This document shows, piece by piece, positions 1-8,160 of a stretch of 64,000 nucleotides of DNA; the stretch's first letter is position 1; each line of letters begins with the position of its first letter. The stretch covers positions 153,367 to 217,366 of the forward strand of contig NZ_LOHF01000001.1 in NCBI RefSeq assembly GCF_002158995.1, read 5' to 3'. The notes beneath the pieces were generated by a model. The model worked only from the letters and a program-made list of their open reading frames with translations, did not search any database and had not been told where the DNA came from. The position numbers and the translations under genes were made by a program. Source of the DNA: Pseudomonas caspiana. GTDB taxonomy: Bacteria; Pseudomonadota; Gammaproteobacteria; Pseudomonadales; Pseudomonadaceae.

Positions 1-1
1 C

Positions 2-985
2 ATTACCCGGCATCAACGTTTCCGGCTGGCGTCACTGACCAAGCTGATCACTTCGGTCTGCGTTCTGCGTTTGCAGGAACATGGCGTGTTACGTATCGAT
101 GATGCGCTGACCCGCTGGTTGCCGGACTTCACGCCGAAACTGGCGGACGGCTCAGTGCCGATTATCACGTTGCGCCATCTGCTGTCCCACACGTCGGGGC
201 TGGCCTATGGTTTTGAATTACCCCCCGGTAACCCATATGAACAGGCCGGAGTCAGCGACGGGCTGGACCTGGTTGCCTTTGATCAAGCTGAAAACCTGTG
301 GCGGCTGGCGAGCGTCCCGTTGCTGTTCAGACCGGGCAGCGCGTGGCGGTATTCACTCGCCACCGACGTGCTGGGTGTGGTGATTCAGCGTGCGACAGGT
401 ATGACATTGCCTGAGGCCATCAGGCATTGGGTTACCGGGCCGCTGGGAATGAGCGCTACCGGATTTCACGAGGGTGATCCGCAATCCCTGGCATGTGCTT
501 ACAAGGATGACGCCCATTGGCCGGTGTTGATCAATTGCGCTGATGAGCTGCATCTGGACACCGGCAGGGCCAGCGTTTCAGCCTGTCGCAGCAGTGATCC
601 ACACGGCTGGTCTTCGGCCGGGGCCGGGATGGTCGGCAACGCCGACGACTATCTACGTTTACTGGAGTGCCTGCGACTAGGAGGTGCGCCATTATTGACC
701 GAGGCTGCCACATCCAGCCTGTTAAGCAATGCGATCGGCGAGGTACAGATCGAGGGCAGGGGGCCGGGCTGGAAATTTGGCCTCGGCCCCATGCTGCTGA
801 CCGATCCGCTTCAGGCCCGGCAGTTACAAGGACCGGGAAGCTGGTCGTGGTGCGGGATTTACGGCTGCCATTATTGGGTGGACCCGCAAGCCGAAATCAG
901 TCTGGTGGCGATGACCAACACTGCGGTGGCGGGCGCCTGGGGGGAATTTCCTGACGCCCTGATCGAAGCGATTTATTCGCCGTGA
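2..985 (+). CDS. serine hydrolase of the beta-lactamase family (5' end missing)
   Basis: The reading frame is open from base 2 and ends at TGA 983-985, so the N-terminus lies outside the window; about 327 residues are visible. The class C beta-lactamase/EstB-type nucleophile motif SLTK is at bases 32-43, just upstream of the first in-frame start-like codon (TTG at 71), so that codon is not the true start. The helper motif LLSHTSGL and the second catalytic motif YSL (visible residue about 117) follow. The C-terminus carries GIYGCHYWVDP, which matches the Trp/Gly-rich third-motif region of esterase-type members. I infer an esterase or peptidase-like hydrolase rather than a true beta-lactamase. 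Any signal peptide would be in the missing part. It runs towards the minus-strand regulator at 990-1943, with only 4 bases between. Confidence 0.85.
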   Translation: MTRHQRFRLASLTKLITSVCVLRLQEHGVLRIDDALTRWLPDFTPKLADGSVPIITLRHLLSHTSGLAYGFELPPGNPYEQAGVSDGLDLVAFDQAENLWRLASVPLLFRPGSAWRYSLATDVLGVVIQRATGMTLPEAIRHWVTGPLGMSATGFHEGDPQSLACAYKDDAHWPVLINCADELHLDTGRASVSACRSSDPHGWSSAGAGMVGNADDYLRLLECLRLGGAPLLTEAATSSLLSNAIGEVQIEGRGPGWKFGLGPMLLTDPLQARQLQGPGSWSWCGIYGCHYWVDPQAEISLVAMTNTAVAGAWGEFPDALIEAIYSP

Positions 986-989
986 GCCA

Positions 990-1943
990 TCAAGCCCGGG
1001 TGAACTGCTTGCGGTAGCTGCTGGGGCTGACGCCAACGATGTTGCGGAAGTGGCGACGGAACGACTCCTCGGAGCCGAACCCTGCGACATCGACGACTTC
1101 GGTCAGGCGCATGTTCGAGGACTCGAGCAACTCCTTCGCGTAGGCAATGCGTTCACCCAGCAGCCAGTCGTTGGGGGTCAGGCCGGTGCTTTCCATGAAA
1201 CTGCGGTGCAGCGTTCGGGTGCTGACGGCTGCGTGATCCGCCATGTCCTTGATGCTGTGCTGGCGTTGCAGGTCGCTGCGGATCCAGTCCATCAACTTCG
1301 AGATTGGTCCTTCGCTGGCAGACACCAGCTGGCGCGAGGCGTATTGCGACTGACCGCCTTCACGATGGGGCGGGATGACCATGCGTTGCGCGACCATGTT
1401 CGCCACTTTTGCGCCGTGATCGTTACGCACCAGATGCAACATCATGTCCAGTCCCGCCGCAGAACCGGCAGCGGTAACGATCTGGCCCTGATCGACATAC
1501 AGCTCGTTTGGCTGGATGGTCAGTTCCGGATACATGCTCGCCAGCAAATCGGTGTAGCGCCAATGCGTCGTGACGCGTTTGCCTTCGAGCAATCCCGCTG
1601 CAGCCAGGACAAATGCACCGGTACAGATCGAGCAGATCCGTGCGCCACGGGCATGCGCTGCCTGCAACTGGGCAATCAGCTTGGGAGGGACCTCGGATTC
1701 GACGCCGCGCCAGCCGGGCACGATGATGGTATCGGCGTTCTCCAGCAACACTTCGCCCGGTGTGGGCACGATGGTAATACCGCCTGCGGCCGTGATCTGG
1801 CCTTCATCCACCGGGAACGTAGCGAACTCATACCAGGTGACACCCAGTTCGGGTCTTTTCAAGGCGAATACTTCAACCGTGCACCCAAACTCAAAGGTGC
1901 ACAGCTGGTTATAGATGAGGGCAACGACGAGATGATTTTTCAT
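990..1943 (-). CDS. ftrA: GlxA/FtrA-like AraC-family regulator with DJ-1/PfpI sensor domain
   Basis: This 317-residue protein has an N-terminal DJ-1/PfpI (class I glutamine amidotransferase-like) domain, about residues 5-185, with the nucleophile-elbow cysteine in ICTGAF (C107). The C-terminal AraC/XylS domain, about 215-315, has two helix-turn-helix segments ending in the family signature FGSEESFRRHFRNIVGVSP. The layout fits GlxA/FtrA transcriptional regulators, in which the PfpI fold is thought to sense a metabolite rather than act as an enzyme. The ATG at 1943 begins MKNHLVV. It is divergent from a free-standing PfpI enzyme at 2079, with a shared 135-base promoter region, so that gene is the likely target (inference). 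The symbol rests on overall resemblance only. Confidence 0.85.
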   Translation of the reverse strand: MKNHLVVALIYNQLCTFEFGCTVEVFALKRPELGVTWYEFATFPVDEGQITAAGGITIVPTPGEVLLENADTIIVPGWRGVESEVPPKLIAQLQAAHARGARICSICTGAFVLAAAGLLEGKRVTTHWRYTDLLASMYPELTIQPNELYVDQGQIVTAAGSAAGLDMMLHLVRNDHGAKVANMVAQRMVIPPHREGGQSQYASRQLVSASEGPISKLMDWIRSDLQRQHSIKDMADHAAVSTRTLHRSFMESTGLTPNDWLLGERIAYAKELLESSNMRLTEVVDVAGFGSEESFRRHFRNIVGVSPSSYRKQFTRA

Positions 1944-2078
1944 GGCACGATGTTACCGGATATTGGCATTTCCGCCAGTAGTGCGGTGCAAATGTACTGG
2001 TTAACCTGAGCCCCTGAAAACAGGCGGTTGCCTTAAACATTTGCCAGTGGTCGCCGGTGCGATCCAGGGAGTACGTTC

Positions 2079-2684
2079 GTGTCTATCAACATCGGTATCT
2101 ACGTCTATGACGACGTCGAAGTTCTCGACTTCGCAGGTCCGTATGAAGTCTTCACCACCGCGACGCGCATGCACTTGCGCAAAAGCCGCGATGACCGGGC
2201 GTTGTTCAACGTATTTACCATCGGCCGTACAACCGACCCGATCCGCGCACGCGCAGGGCTCAAAGTCGATCCGGATTTCTCGATCAATGATCACCCTGCG
2301 ATAGATTGCCTGATCGTGCCGGGCGGGGTGGTCAATGCCGAGTTGGAAAAACCTGACGTCATCAGCTGGATCAGTGCCCAGTCAGTACCGGAGCGCGTGG
2401 TGGCGGCAGTCTGCACCGGGGCCTTTCTGCTGGTCAAGACCGGCAAGCTGGCCGGTAAGCAAGTCACCACGCACTGGGAAGACATTGACGACCTTAAAGA
2501 GATGTTCCCGTCGGTCGATGTGCTGAGCACTTTGCGCTGGGTAGACGAGGGCGCTTTCGTGACCTCGGCCGGTATTTCTGCCGGTATTGACATGAGCCTG
2601 CACCTGGTGGAGCGCCTGCACAGTCGCGAGCTGGCCGAGCGCACTGCTTTGCAACTGGACTTTGACTGGACCGAAAACAACTGA
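2079..2684 (+). CDS. DJ-1/PfpI family protein, isonitrile hydratase-like
   Basis: A 201-residue, single-domain DJ-1/PfpI protein. Visible family features are the DFAGPYEVF segment (residues 17-25), VPGG in the oxyanion region (80-83), and the nucleophile elbow AVCTGAF with C112. Relatives include Pseudomonas isonitrile hydratase and uncharacterised ThiJ/PfpI hydratases; the exact reaction cannot be told from sequence. It starts at GTG 2079, chosen because GGGAG lies 7-8 bases upstream and residue 2 onward matches the first beta-strand. It is divergent from the FtrA-like regulator, whose N-terminal domain has the same fold, giving a regulator/enzyme pair. A hairpin follows the stop codon. Confidence 0.85.
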   Translation: MSINIGIYVYDDVEVLDFAGPYEVFTTATRMHLRKSRDDRALFNVFTIGRTTDPIRARAGLKVDPDFSINDHPAIDCLIVPGGVVNAELEKPDVISWISAQSVPERVVAAVCTGAFLLVKTGKLAGKQVTTHWEDIDDLKEMFPSVDVLSTLRWVDEGAFVTSAGISAGIDMSLHLVERLHSRELAERTALQLDFDWTENN

Positions 2685-2700
2685 CGTTGTTTGTGTTGTA

Positions 2701-2726
2701 CATCTGGCCGTGATGTCGGCCAGATG
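2701..2726. repeat. 9-bp inverted repeat after the PfpI gene
   Basis: The arms CATCTGGCC (2701-2709) and GGCCAGATG (2718-2726) are perfect complements with an 8-base loop. The hairpin lies 17 bases after the PfpI stop and would fit a terminator, but no T-run follows on the plus strand, so it may instead be an mRNA-stabilising end or a weak terminator. Confidence 0.5.
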
Positions 2727-2869
2727 ATCCCTTGCTGACGTTCGTCAACGACACCCAACACCCCGCCGTTTTTCGCAACAAGCTGGCAATACTCGCTTGT
2801 GGCACGCCACTATCGCTCTCCAACGCGCAGTCCAGAGCCTTCAACGCTTACGCTAGAGTGCAGGAAAAG

Positions 2870-3723
2870 ATGAATACCCATTTCTTCAAAGTCGTCCAGA
2901 CCGTTGCTTTCCATGGCTCGTTTTCGGAAGCTGCGGCGATTCTGGGGTGCAGCCAGTCGAATATCAGTTACGCCATTAAAGAGGTGGAGGATTACTTCAA
3001 CAAACGGCTGTTCATTCGTAGCCGGGCCGGTTGCACGCTTACGCCGGAGGGCCAGGTCATCAGCCGCACGCTGGACAGTCTGCTGGCGACCCTTGAGCAA
3101 CTAAAAAAAATGAGCTCGGCGGCAGTGTCGCGATTCGTTACTGCAACCACATAGACGAAACCTCCCTGACCGGGTGTATCGAGGCCATGACGCGACTGCA
3201 TCCGGGTGTGCAGCTGAGTGTGGTGCAGGGGAGCGAGCAGCAGCCATCTCTGGATGTGCTGCGCAGGGAAGGCGCGGACATTCTGATTCTGCCCAGTCCG
3301 CTCCTTGATGAGCATCACATTGAGCACGTGCAGTGGTCTGACGCCTACGTGCTGGTCGCGGCCCGAAACCGTTCACTGACCCCGCGCCCTTTCCACGAGC
3401 TGTGTGAAAGTGTGCGTTATGTGTCCTGGCGGCACGCCGGGGTGGAACGGCTGCACAGCCAACTCGCCGCTGCGCAGGTACGTCTCAGCCATCGTGGGGA
3501 ACTGAGCTGCGTTGCGACGTTGCTTGATCTTGTCGCGAAGGGGCAGTGCATGACGATCCTGCCCAGCCGCCTGATTCCGGACGACAGTCATTTGTACGAA
3601 TGCATTCGCTTGCCAGTACAAATTGAGCGCAGCATCAGCGTGATCGCCCGGCCGGGTTCGCTGCTGTCCAATGCGGCGAATGAAGTGATTGAAGTGCTGA
3701 AAAGGCTGCCGGTGGGTGGTTAG
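2870..3723 (+). pseudogene. LysR-family regulator split by a -1 frame change at an A8 tract
   Basis: The ATG at 2870 follows AGGAA. Frame one encodes a normal LysR winged helix-turn-helix (FSEAAAILGCSQSNISYAIK, then LTPEGQ) up to the run of eight A at 3103-3110, then runs out of frame to TAG 3152-3154. The effector-binding domain continues in the -1 frame from about 3109 to TAG 3721-3723 (ELGGSVAIRY through VLKRLPVGG). Joined, the product is about 285 residues, normal for LysR. The zero-frame bases at the junction read A-AAA-AAA, a classical -1 slippery heptamer, and adding one A would also restore the frame. It may be a programmed frameshift, a contingency tract, a recent mutation or a sequencing error. 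The truncated form would keep only DNA binding. Confidence 0.75.
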
Positions 3724-3770
3724 GGCCACTCAGCCATACCGCCATTATCCAATTGAAACGCGATTCCCTA

Positions 3771-3854
3771 TGGGAGCCGGGCTTGCCCGCGGTAAGCGTA
3801 ACTTCGTTCGCCTGTAAACCGCAGTGTCCGAATCGCGGGCAAGCCCGGCTCCCA
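3771..3854. repeat. REP doublet (BIME) with perfect 21-bp arms
   Basis: Bases 3771-3791 and 3834-3854 form a perfect 21-bp inverted repeat starting TGGGAGCCGGGCTTGCCCG, separated by 42 bases. Each arm also contains the small GGGC..GCCC hairpin of Pseudomonas REP units. This fills most of the 342 bases between the LysR gene and the hydrolase at 4066. No RAYT transposase is nearby. The rest of the gap shows no ORF I can support. Confidence 0.9.
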
Positions 3855-4065
3855 CATGGGCCGTGATCGGACAATGATTGGGGACACTCCAGATATAAAA
3901 TTTCCGCAAATCTTTGGCCCGACTTGTGCACTAATCTCAACGTCGTGACTCTGATACCTGTAAGCAGTTGTTACCAGCGGTCGCGGCAGAGCATGAGGCT
4001 CGCTCCAGACCGGGTAACCCCACTGGTTGGTTTCCTTTCGGACCTTATATAGGTTGGATCGCGCG

Positions 4066-5103
4066 ATGGTACGTATCTGTGCACTATTGCTGGTGTGCCT
4101 GACTCAAAGCCTGATTTCAGTGCAGGTACTGGCTGACGAGGAGTGGAGTGTCGGCTACCACCGACTGAGCTTCCCCGATCCGCTGGATTCCCAGCCGATG
4201 CAAGCCATCGCTTTCTACCCCTCCACAGCCGCCGAACAATCGAGCACGATTCAGGGCTACACCGTTGATGCCGGTCTCGAAGCGCCGATTGCCCTTGGGC
4301 GTTTTCCCCTGGTACTGCTGTCTCACGGCAATACCGGTACGCCTCTTGCGCTGCACGATCTGGCGACCTCGCTAGCGAGACAGGGCTTCGTCGTGGTCGC
4401 TGTGGTCCATCCCGGTGATAACACCGTTGATCACAGCCGACTGGGCAGTGTCAGCAATCTGTATGGTCGGCCACTGCAAATTTCCGAAGCGATTACCACC
4501 GCGTTGCTTGATCCAACCCTGGCGCCTTATATCAGCGCTGATCAAGTGGGCGTCATTGGTTACTCGGCTGGCGGTGAAACCGCTTTGATTCTTGCCGGTG
4601 CGCAACCCGACCTTCAGCGTCTCAAGACCTATTGCAACGCGCGCCCGGACGATCGGGATGCGTGCAAGACCGGAGGCGAGTTGCTGCTCGACCGCGATGA
4701 TCTGCATGCCCAGGCCGATCCAAGGGTGGGAGCGCTGATGTTGATGGCGCCGCTGACGCTGATGTTCGGCCGCCATACTCTGGCGGACGTGCATGTGCCG
4801 GTTTTGTTGTACAGCGGCGACGGGGATGAGCTGCTGGCGGTGGATCAGAATGCCGAAGCGCTAGCGCGCAAGCTGCCGCAGACCCCTGACTACAAGCTTT
4901 TGGCTGGCGCCGGGCATTTCGTGTTCATGGCGCCTTGCAGTGACGAGTTGCGCGCGACTTCACCGGTGATCTGCAATGACCGGGAGGGTGTCGACCGTGA
5001 GGATATTCATCGCAGCCTGAGTGCCGAAGCGGTGCGTTTCTTTGAGAATGCGTTGGGTATGCCTGAAGTACGCAACGGCATGCAGACGGCTCATCAGCAA
5101 TAG
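4066..5103 (+). CDS. secreted alpha/beta hydrolase (dienelactone hydrolase/PAF-acetylhydrolase-like)
   Basis: With ATG 4066 the protein has 345 residues and begins with a clear signal peptide (MVRICALLLVCLTQSL, probable cut after VLA before DEEW), so it is exported to the periplasm. An upstream TTG at 4027 would spoil the signal and was rejected. The alpha/beta-hydrolase nucleophile elbow is GYSAGG, preceded by LLSHGNTG and the strand GFVVVAVVHPGDN; the late GAGHFVF segment supplies the catalytic histidine. Two cysteine-containing stretches (YCNARPDDRDACKTGG and APCSDELRATSPVIC) suggest disulphides. Relatives are annotated as dienelactone hydrolase-like or platelet-activating-factor acetylhydrolase-like; the substrate is unknown. 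It stands alone, after a BIME and before a convergent minus-strand operon. Confidence 0.8.
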   Translation: MVRICALLLVCLTQSLISVQVLADEEWSVGYHRLSFPDPLDSQPMQAIAFYPSTAAEQSSTIQGYTVDAGLEAPIALGRFPLVLLSHGNTGTPLALHDLATSLARQGFVVVAVVHPGDNTVDHSRLGSVSNLYGRPLQISEAITTALLDPTLAPYISADQVGVIGYSAGGETALILAGAQPDLQRLKTYCNARPDDRDACKTGGELLLDRDDLHAQADPRVGALMLMAPLTLMFGRHTLADVHVPVLLYSGDGDELLAVDQNAEALARKLPQTPDYKLLAGAGHFVFMAPCSDELRATSPVICNDREGVDREDIHRSLSAEAVRFFENALGMPEVRNGMQTAHQQ

Positions 5104-5127
5104 CGCCGTCGGATAACGGGCAAAAAG

Positions 5128-5790
5128 TCAGCCGGTTGAAACCGTCAGCGAGCGGAGAAAGTCGGCGAAACCACCTGCTGCACGCGCTTCGAGCCGAGTG
5201 CTGGTGGTGACGCGGGGCCGGCAACTCCAGGCAATGCGTGCGCCATTCAATTCCAACTGCCGAATCAATTGCACGTCTTCATGACACGCGAGCGGCGGGA
5301 ACCCGCCCGCCAATCGATAAGCTGCCGCGCTGATGCCCAGATTGGCACCGTGGACGTGGCGATGACCATCACGATGCTGATAGTGCTGTTGATAGCGAAT
5401 CTGTGCTTCAAGGGGAATATCGTCCTGCCATACGCCCGGTGTGACAGTCCCGCACACCGCGTCTGCATCCAGTGCTAACTGTTCCACCAGCCAGTCTTCG
5501 GCGACGGTGCTATCGCCATCGGTGCAGGCAATCCAGCGGGCACCTTGCTCCAGCAGCAACGCCGCGCCCGCAGCCCGGGCCTGCCCAACGTTGCGTACGC
5601 TGACCTCAATAGCGTCCACAGCGTATCTCTGTGCGATTACGGCGGAACCGTCGGTGCAGCTATCCAATACCGCTAACACCACAACATGCTCACCGCCCAG
5701 GGCGGGATGCTTGCTTGCCTGCAATATGGTTTCAAGGCACTGACCGAGCAATAGCTCTTCGTTGTGGACCGGAATCAGAACGCCAATCAT
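5128..5790 (-). CDS. family 2 glycosyltransferase (last gene of the glgX-coupled cassette)
   Basis: A 220-residue GT-A fold protein. It opens with VLIPVHNEE, has LDSCTDGS in the nucleotide-binding region, the metal-binding DGD at residues 91-93, and GGFPPLACHEDVQL, where ED (171-172) is the probable catalytic base region. There is no transmembrane helix, so it is probably cytosolic, and the donor is likely a nucleotide sugar. It is shorter than polymerising family 2 enzymes, which argues for a single transfer. Its ATG overlaps the upstream methyltransferase stop as ATGA (5787-5790). No terminator is obvious in the 24 bases before the convergent hydrolase gene. Donor and acceptor are unknown. 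Confidence 0.85.
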   Translation of the reverse strand: MIGVLIPVHNEELLLGQCLETILQASKHPALGGEHVVVLAVLDSCTDGSAVIAQRYAVDAIEVSVRNVGQARAAGAALLLEQGARWIACTDGDSTVAEDWLVEQLALDADAVCGTVTPGVWQDDIPLEAQIRYQQHYQHRDGHRHVHGANLGISAAAYRLAGGFPPLACHEDVQLIRQLELNGARIAWSCRPRVTTSTRLEARAAGGFADFLRSLTVSTG

Positions 5791-6386
5791 CGTAGATTTT
5801 CCTTTTCTGCGACTGATGTTTCATCACGGCTCCACACGTCGAGGAAAAAGTCCGCTTCGTGATGGCTGAAAATCCGTGGCATGTTCAAGCGTGCCGCAAG
5901 GATTGCGTGAACCTTTTCCGCATCCAGCGGGCAGCCTTCGATCTGTGGTCGCCAGTGGCAAGCCAGTAATTGCCCTTCATCGGTCAGAGACGCCAGGGCG
6001 TGATCAATCCAGCTATTGAGATCTTGCTCGTCCAGGTAGTAACCCAGTTCGCTCAGTACAATCAGATCAAAGCGTGCGTCCGGCCATTGCTCCGGCAGTC
6101 GCCCATGCATGACTTCTACATGGTTGAACGCCACAAGCCGCTGACGTGCCAGTTCAACCGCTGAACGGTTGGTATCGCAGACCAGCAATCGATCGCAGCG
6201 AGTCGCCAGGTCGGCACTGAGCTCGCCATTGGCGCAGCCTGGCTCGAACGCCGACACGTAACGTTCACGGGGCAGGGCGGCGAGGGTCAGCGCGCGCTTG
6301 CGGCGCTCATACCAGCGCTTCTTGAACGCCCATGGATCATCGCTTTTTTGAAAAAGCTGTTCGAAGTAGCTGTCATCGACGCTCAC
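5787..6386 (-). CDS. NodS-like class I SAM-dependent methyltransferase
   Basis: A 199-residue Rossmann-fold methyltransferase. Motif I is FEPGCANGELSADLA (residues 47-61), followed by an acidic post-I end (LLVCDTN) and motif IV DLIVLSELGYYL. The N-terminal SDDPWAFKKRWYERRKRALTL and the ERYVSAFEPGC context resemble NodS, the N-methyltransferase that acts on a deacetylated chito-oligosaccharide in rhizobial Nod factor synthesis. That specificity is inferred, not shown. It starts at GTG 6386, which overlaps the deacetylase stop as GTGA (6383-6386), and it ends overlapping the glycosyltransferase start. The likely methyl acceptor is an amine exposed by the PIG-L enzyme encoded just upstream. Confidence 0.85.
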   Translation of the reverse strand: MSVDDSYFEQLFQKSDDPWAFKKRWYERRKRALTLAALPRERYVSAFEPGCANGELSADLATRCDRLLVCDTNRSAVELARQRLVAFNHVEVMHGRLPEQWPDARFDLIVLSELGYYLDEQDLNSWIDHALASLTDEGQLLACHWRPQIEGCPLDAEKVHAILAARLNMPRIFSHHEADFFLDVWSRDETSVAEKENLR

Positions 6387-7144
6387 AGAAAAACCACCTC
6401 GAAAGGTTGCATCAAGCGCTCCAGCACATCCGGGGCCAATACCGGCGGCAGACCGATCTTGGGATCACCGGCCAGTTGGCTGGCAAAAGCATGAGCGGCG
6501 TGGCGTTTGCGGGCGATGGTGGACGGATCAAGCGCAATCTTGCGGGCGCGCTCCCAAGGTATCCGGTCATCTTCTGGAGACGCCCAGTGCCACGCCCAGA
6601 CGGGCACTTCATGCAAGCGCGCCCCTGCGGCGCTGGCGGCTCGGGCGCTGGCGCGGCCGACTGCTTCGTGGTCACTGTGGCCGTCGTTTGCCCATGTTGT
6701 GAACACCACATCATCTGGCTGCAGGTAGCGGGTAATGAAGCTGGTGAGTTGATCTTCCTGCTCGGCGACAGTCGTGTCCTCAAAGCCGCCACGTATCCAT
6801 TTCAGCGCATGCATGGGCAGATCCAGCCGGCGCAAGGCCTCAGCGCTTTCCTGAGGACGGATAACGCTCAGACGTTCCGCTGGCCAGTCGGCAGAGCCCG
6901 GATGGCTGGCACTGCCGTCGGTAACCGAGATCAGCTTTAGCGGCCGACCGAGTTGCGTCAGTTGATACATCAACCCGCCGCAGCCAAGGACTTCATCGTC
7001 CGGGTGAGGAGCGATGATTACGGCGCGGGAGTTGACCGGAACCAGTTCTTCGACACTGATCGACGATATTGCGGCCAGTTTTTTCGAACCGTTCCAGGCC
7101 TGCAGCGAGGTGCCGCTGCCGACGATGGGGTTATTGTCAGTCAT
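6383..7144 (-). CDS. PIG-L family (LmbE-like) N-deacetylase
   Basis: This 253-residue protein has the zinc-binding PIG-L signature APHPDDE (residues 45-51) followed by LGCGG, and a later HSDHEAVG supplying the third ligand. Family members (PIG-L, MshB, BshB, LmbE) remove acetyl from N-acetylglucosamine-type sugars linked to lipids or small molecules, so an N-acetylhexosaminide is the expected substrate (family knowledge). The chosen ATG at 7144 overlaps the acyl-CoA dehydrogenase-like stop as ATGA (7141-7144); a GTG three codons upstream is possible but less likely. About 40 residues precede the catalytic domain. It sits between a flavin-enzyme gene and a NodS-like methyltransferase gene. Confidence 0.88.
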   Translation of the reverse strand: MTDNNPIVGSGTSLQAWNGSKKLAAISSISVEELVPVNSRAVIIAPHPDDEVLGCGGLMYQLTQLGRPLKLISVTDGSASHPGSADWPAERLSVIRPQESAEALRRLDLPMHALKWIRGGFEDTTVAEQEDQLTSFITRYLQPDDVVFTTWANDGHSDHEAVGRASARAASAAGARLHEVPVWAWHWASPEDDRIPWERARKIALDPSTIARKRHAAHAFASQLAGDPKIGLPPVLAPDVLERLMQPFEVVFL

Positions 7145-8160
7145 AGTTGCCACATCCGTGATGGCGTGATTGCAGCCTTTTGGGCTGTCAGATCACCCAG
7201 TGCTGCCAGGTCGCGCTCTGCATGACTCTGGCGCAGGAATACCGGGAGGTCAGCGATCAGCCGGGCGAAATGCGCATCCTTGCAATAAGGGCCTGCGCCC
7301 AAGGCACGGCCCACATGCAGAATCACTTGCTCGGCATTGTGTTCAATTACCGCCCGACTACGACGCGCTAACACCTGCGTGTCGGCGCTCGGGGTCTGGT
7401 CTATTTGCCGGGCTGCGTGTTGCAGGGCAGCCCAGGAGCTATGCATTGCCACATCAACCGCGCCCAGATGGGCGAGGGTGTGCGGCTCTTGTGTTTTCGA
7501 TGCCTGTTGCACCAGGCGCTGGGCCAAAGCCCGGGAAGCGCCATACCAGCAGGCGGCGATACCGATCCCGCCCTGCCAGAAGCCGGGTCTGGCCAAATAG
7601 TCGCCGGGTTTACCAATCGCCACGCCTTGAGCGCGGTCGAAGACTACTTCAACACTGCCAGTGGCGCCCATGCCCACGGCGCGCCAACCTTCCTGAGTAA
7701 TGCTGACGCCGGGCTGCCCGAGAGCGACGGCGACCAACTGTTGCTGGCCGTCTTCGTCCCACGCGGTCATCAACGCATGGCTGAGGACCGCAGCACCCGA
7801 ACACCAGGCTTTACGCCCGTTGATTTGCAGGTAGTCGCCTTTGCGCTGCACGTTGACCCGTGCCTGTGGCGGCTCAGCCGCCCACATACCCCAGCTGGTT
7901 CCTGTTTCGGGGGCGTTGACGCCCAGCTCATGGATGATGGCCAACGCATCGGTATGGCCTTCATACAATTTGCACAAACCCAGATCATGCCCCGCAACAC
8001 AGGCCAGTCCCTGCCAACGTTCAAGTATCTGACCGCTGGCAGGAAAGGGAAGCTGGTCCAGCCCTTCGTCGATCAGCGCCTGCAAGCACTCTCCCAACGC
8101 ACGCGTATCGGCGTAGCCGTGCTTGCGCCAGTCGAGAAACTCACTCAGCGCCTGACTCAT
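7141..8160 (-). CDS. acyl-CoA dehydrogenase-like flavoprotein, non-canonical active site
   Basis: A 339-residue protein with the acyl-CoA dehydrogenase fold: an N-terminal helical part, the middle beta-domain signature INGRKAWCSGA (about 113-124), MGATGSVEVVFD, and a C-terminal four-helix domain. It is shorter than ordinary family members (about 380-400). The usual C-terminal catalytic segment (EGT box) is absent and is replaced by LIADLPVFLRQSHAERDLAAL, so the usual glutamate base is not visible there. It could be a flavin monooxygenase, an N- or C-oxidase, or a dehydrogenase with the base elsewhere. Its ATG overlaps the glgX stop as ATGA (8157-8160), and its stop overlaps the deacetylase start. 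Confidence 0.8.
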   Translation of the reverse strand: MSQALSEFLDWRKHGYADTRALGECLQALIDEGLDQLPFPASGQILERWQGLACVAGHDLGLCKLYEGHTDALAIIHELGVNAPETGTSWGMWAAEPPQARVNVQRKGDYLQINGRKAWCSGAAVLSHALMTAWDEDGQQQLVAVALGQPGVSITQEGWRAVGMGATGSVEVVFDRAQGVAIGKPGDYLARPGFWQGGIGIAACWYGASRALAQRLVQQASKTQEPHTLAHLGAVDVAMHSSWAALQHAARQIDQTPSADTQVLARRSRAVIEHNAEQVILHVGRALGAGPYCKDAHFARLIADLPVFLRQSHAERDLAALGDLTAQKAAITPSRMWQL

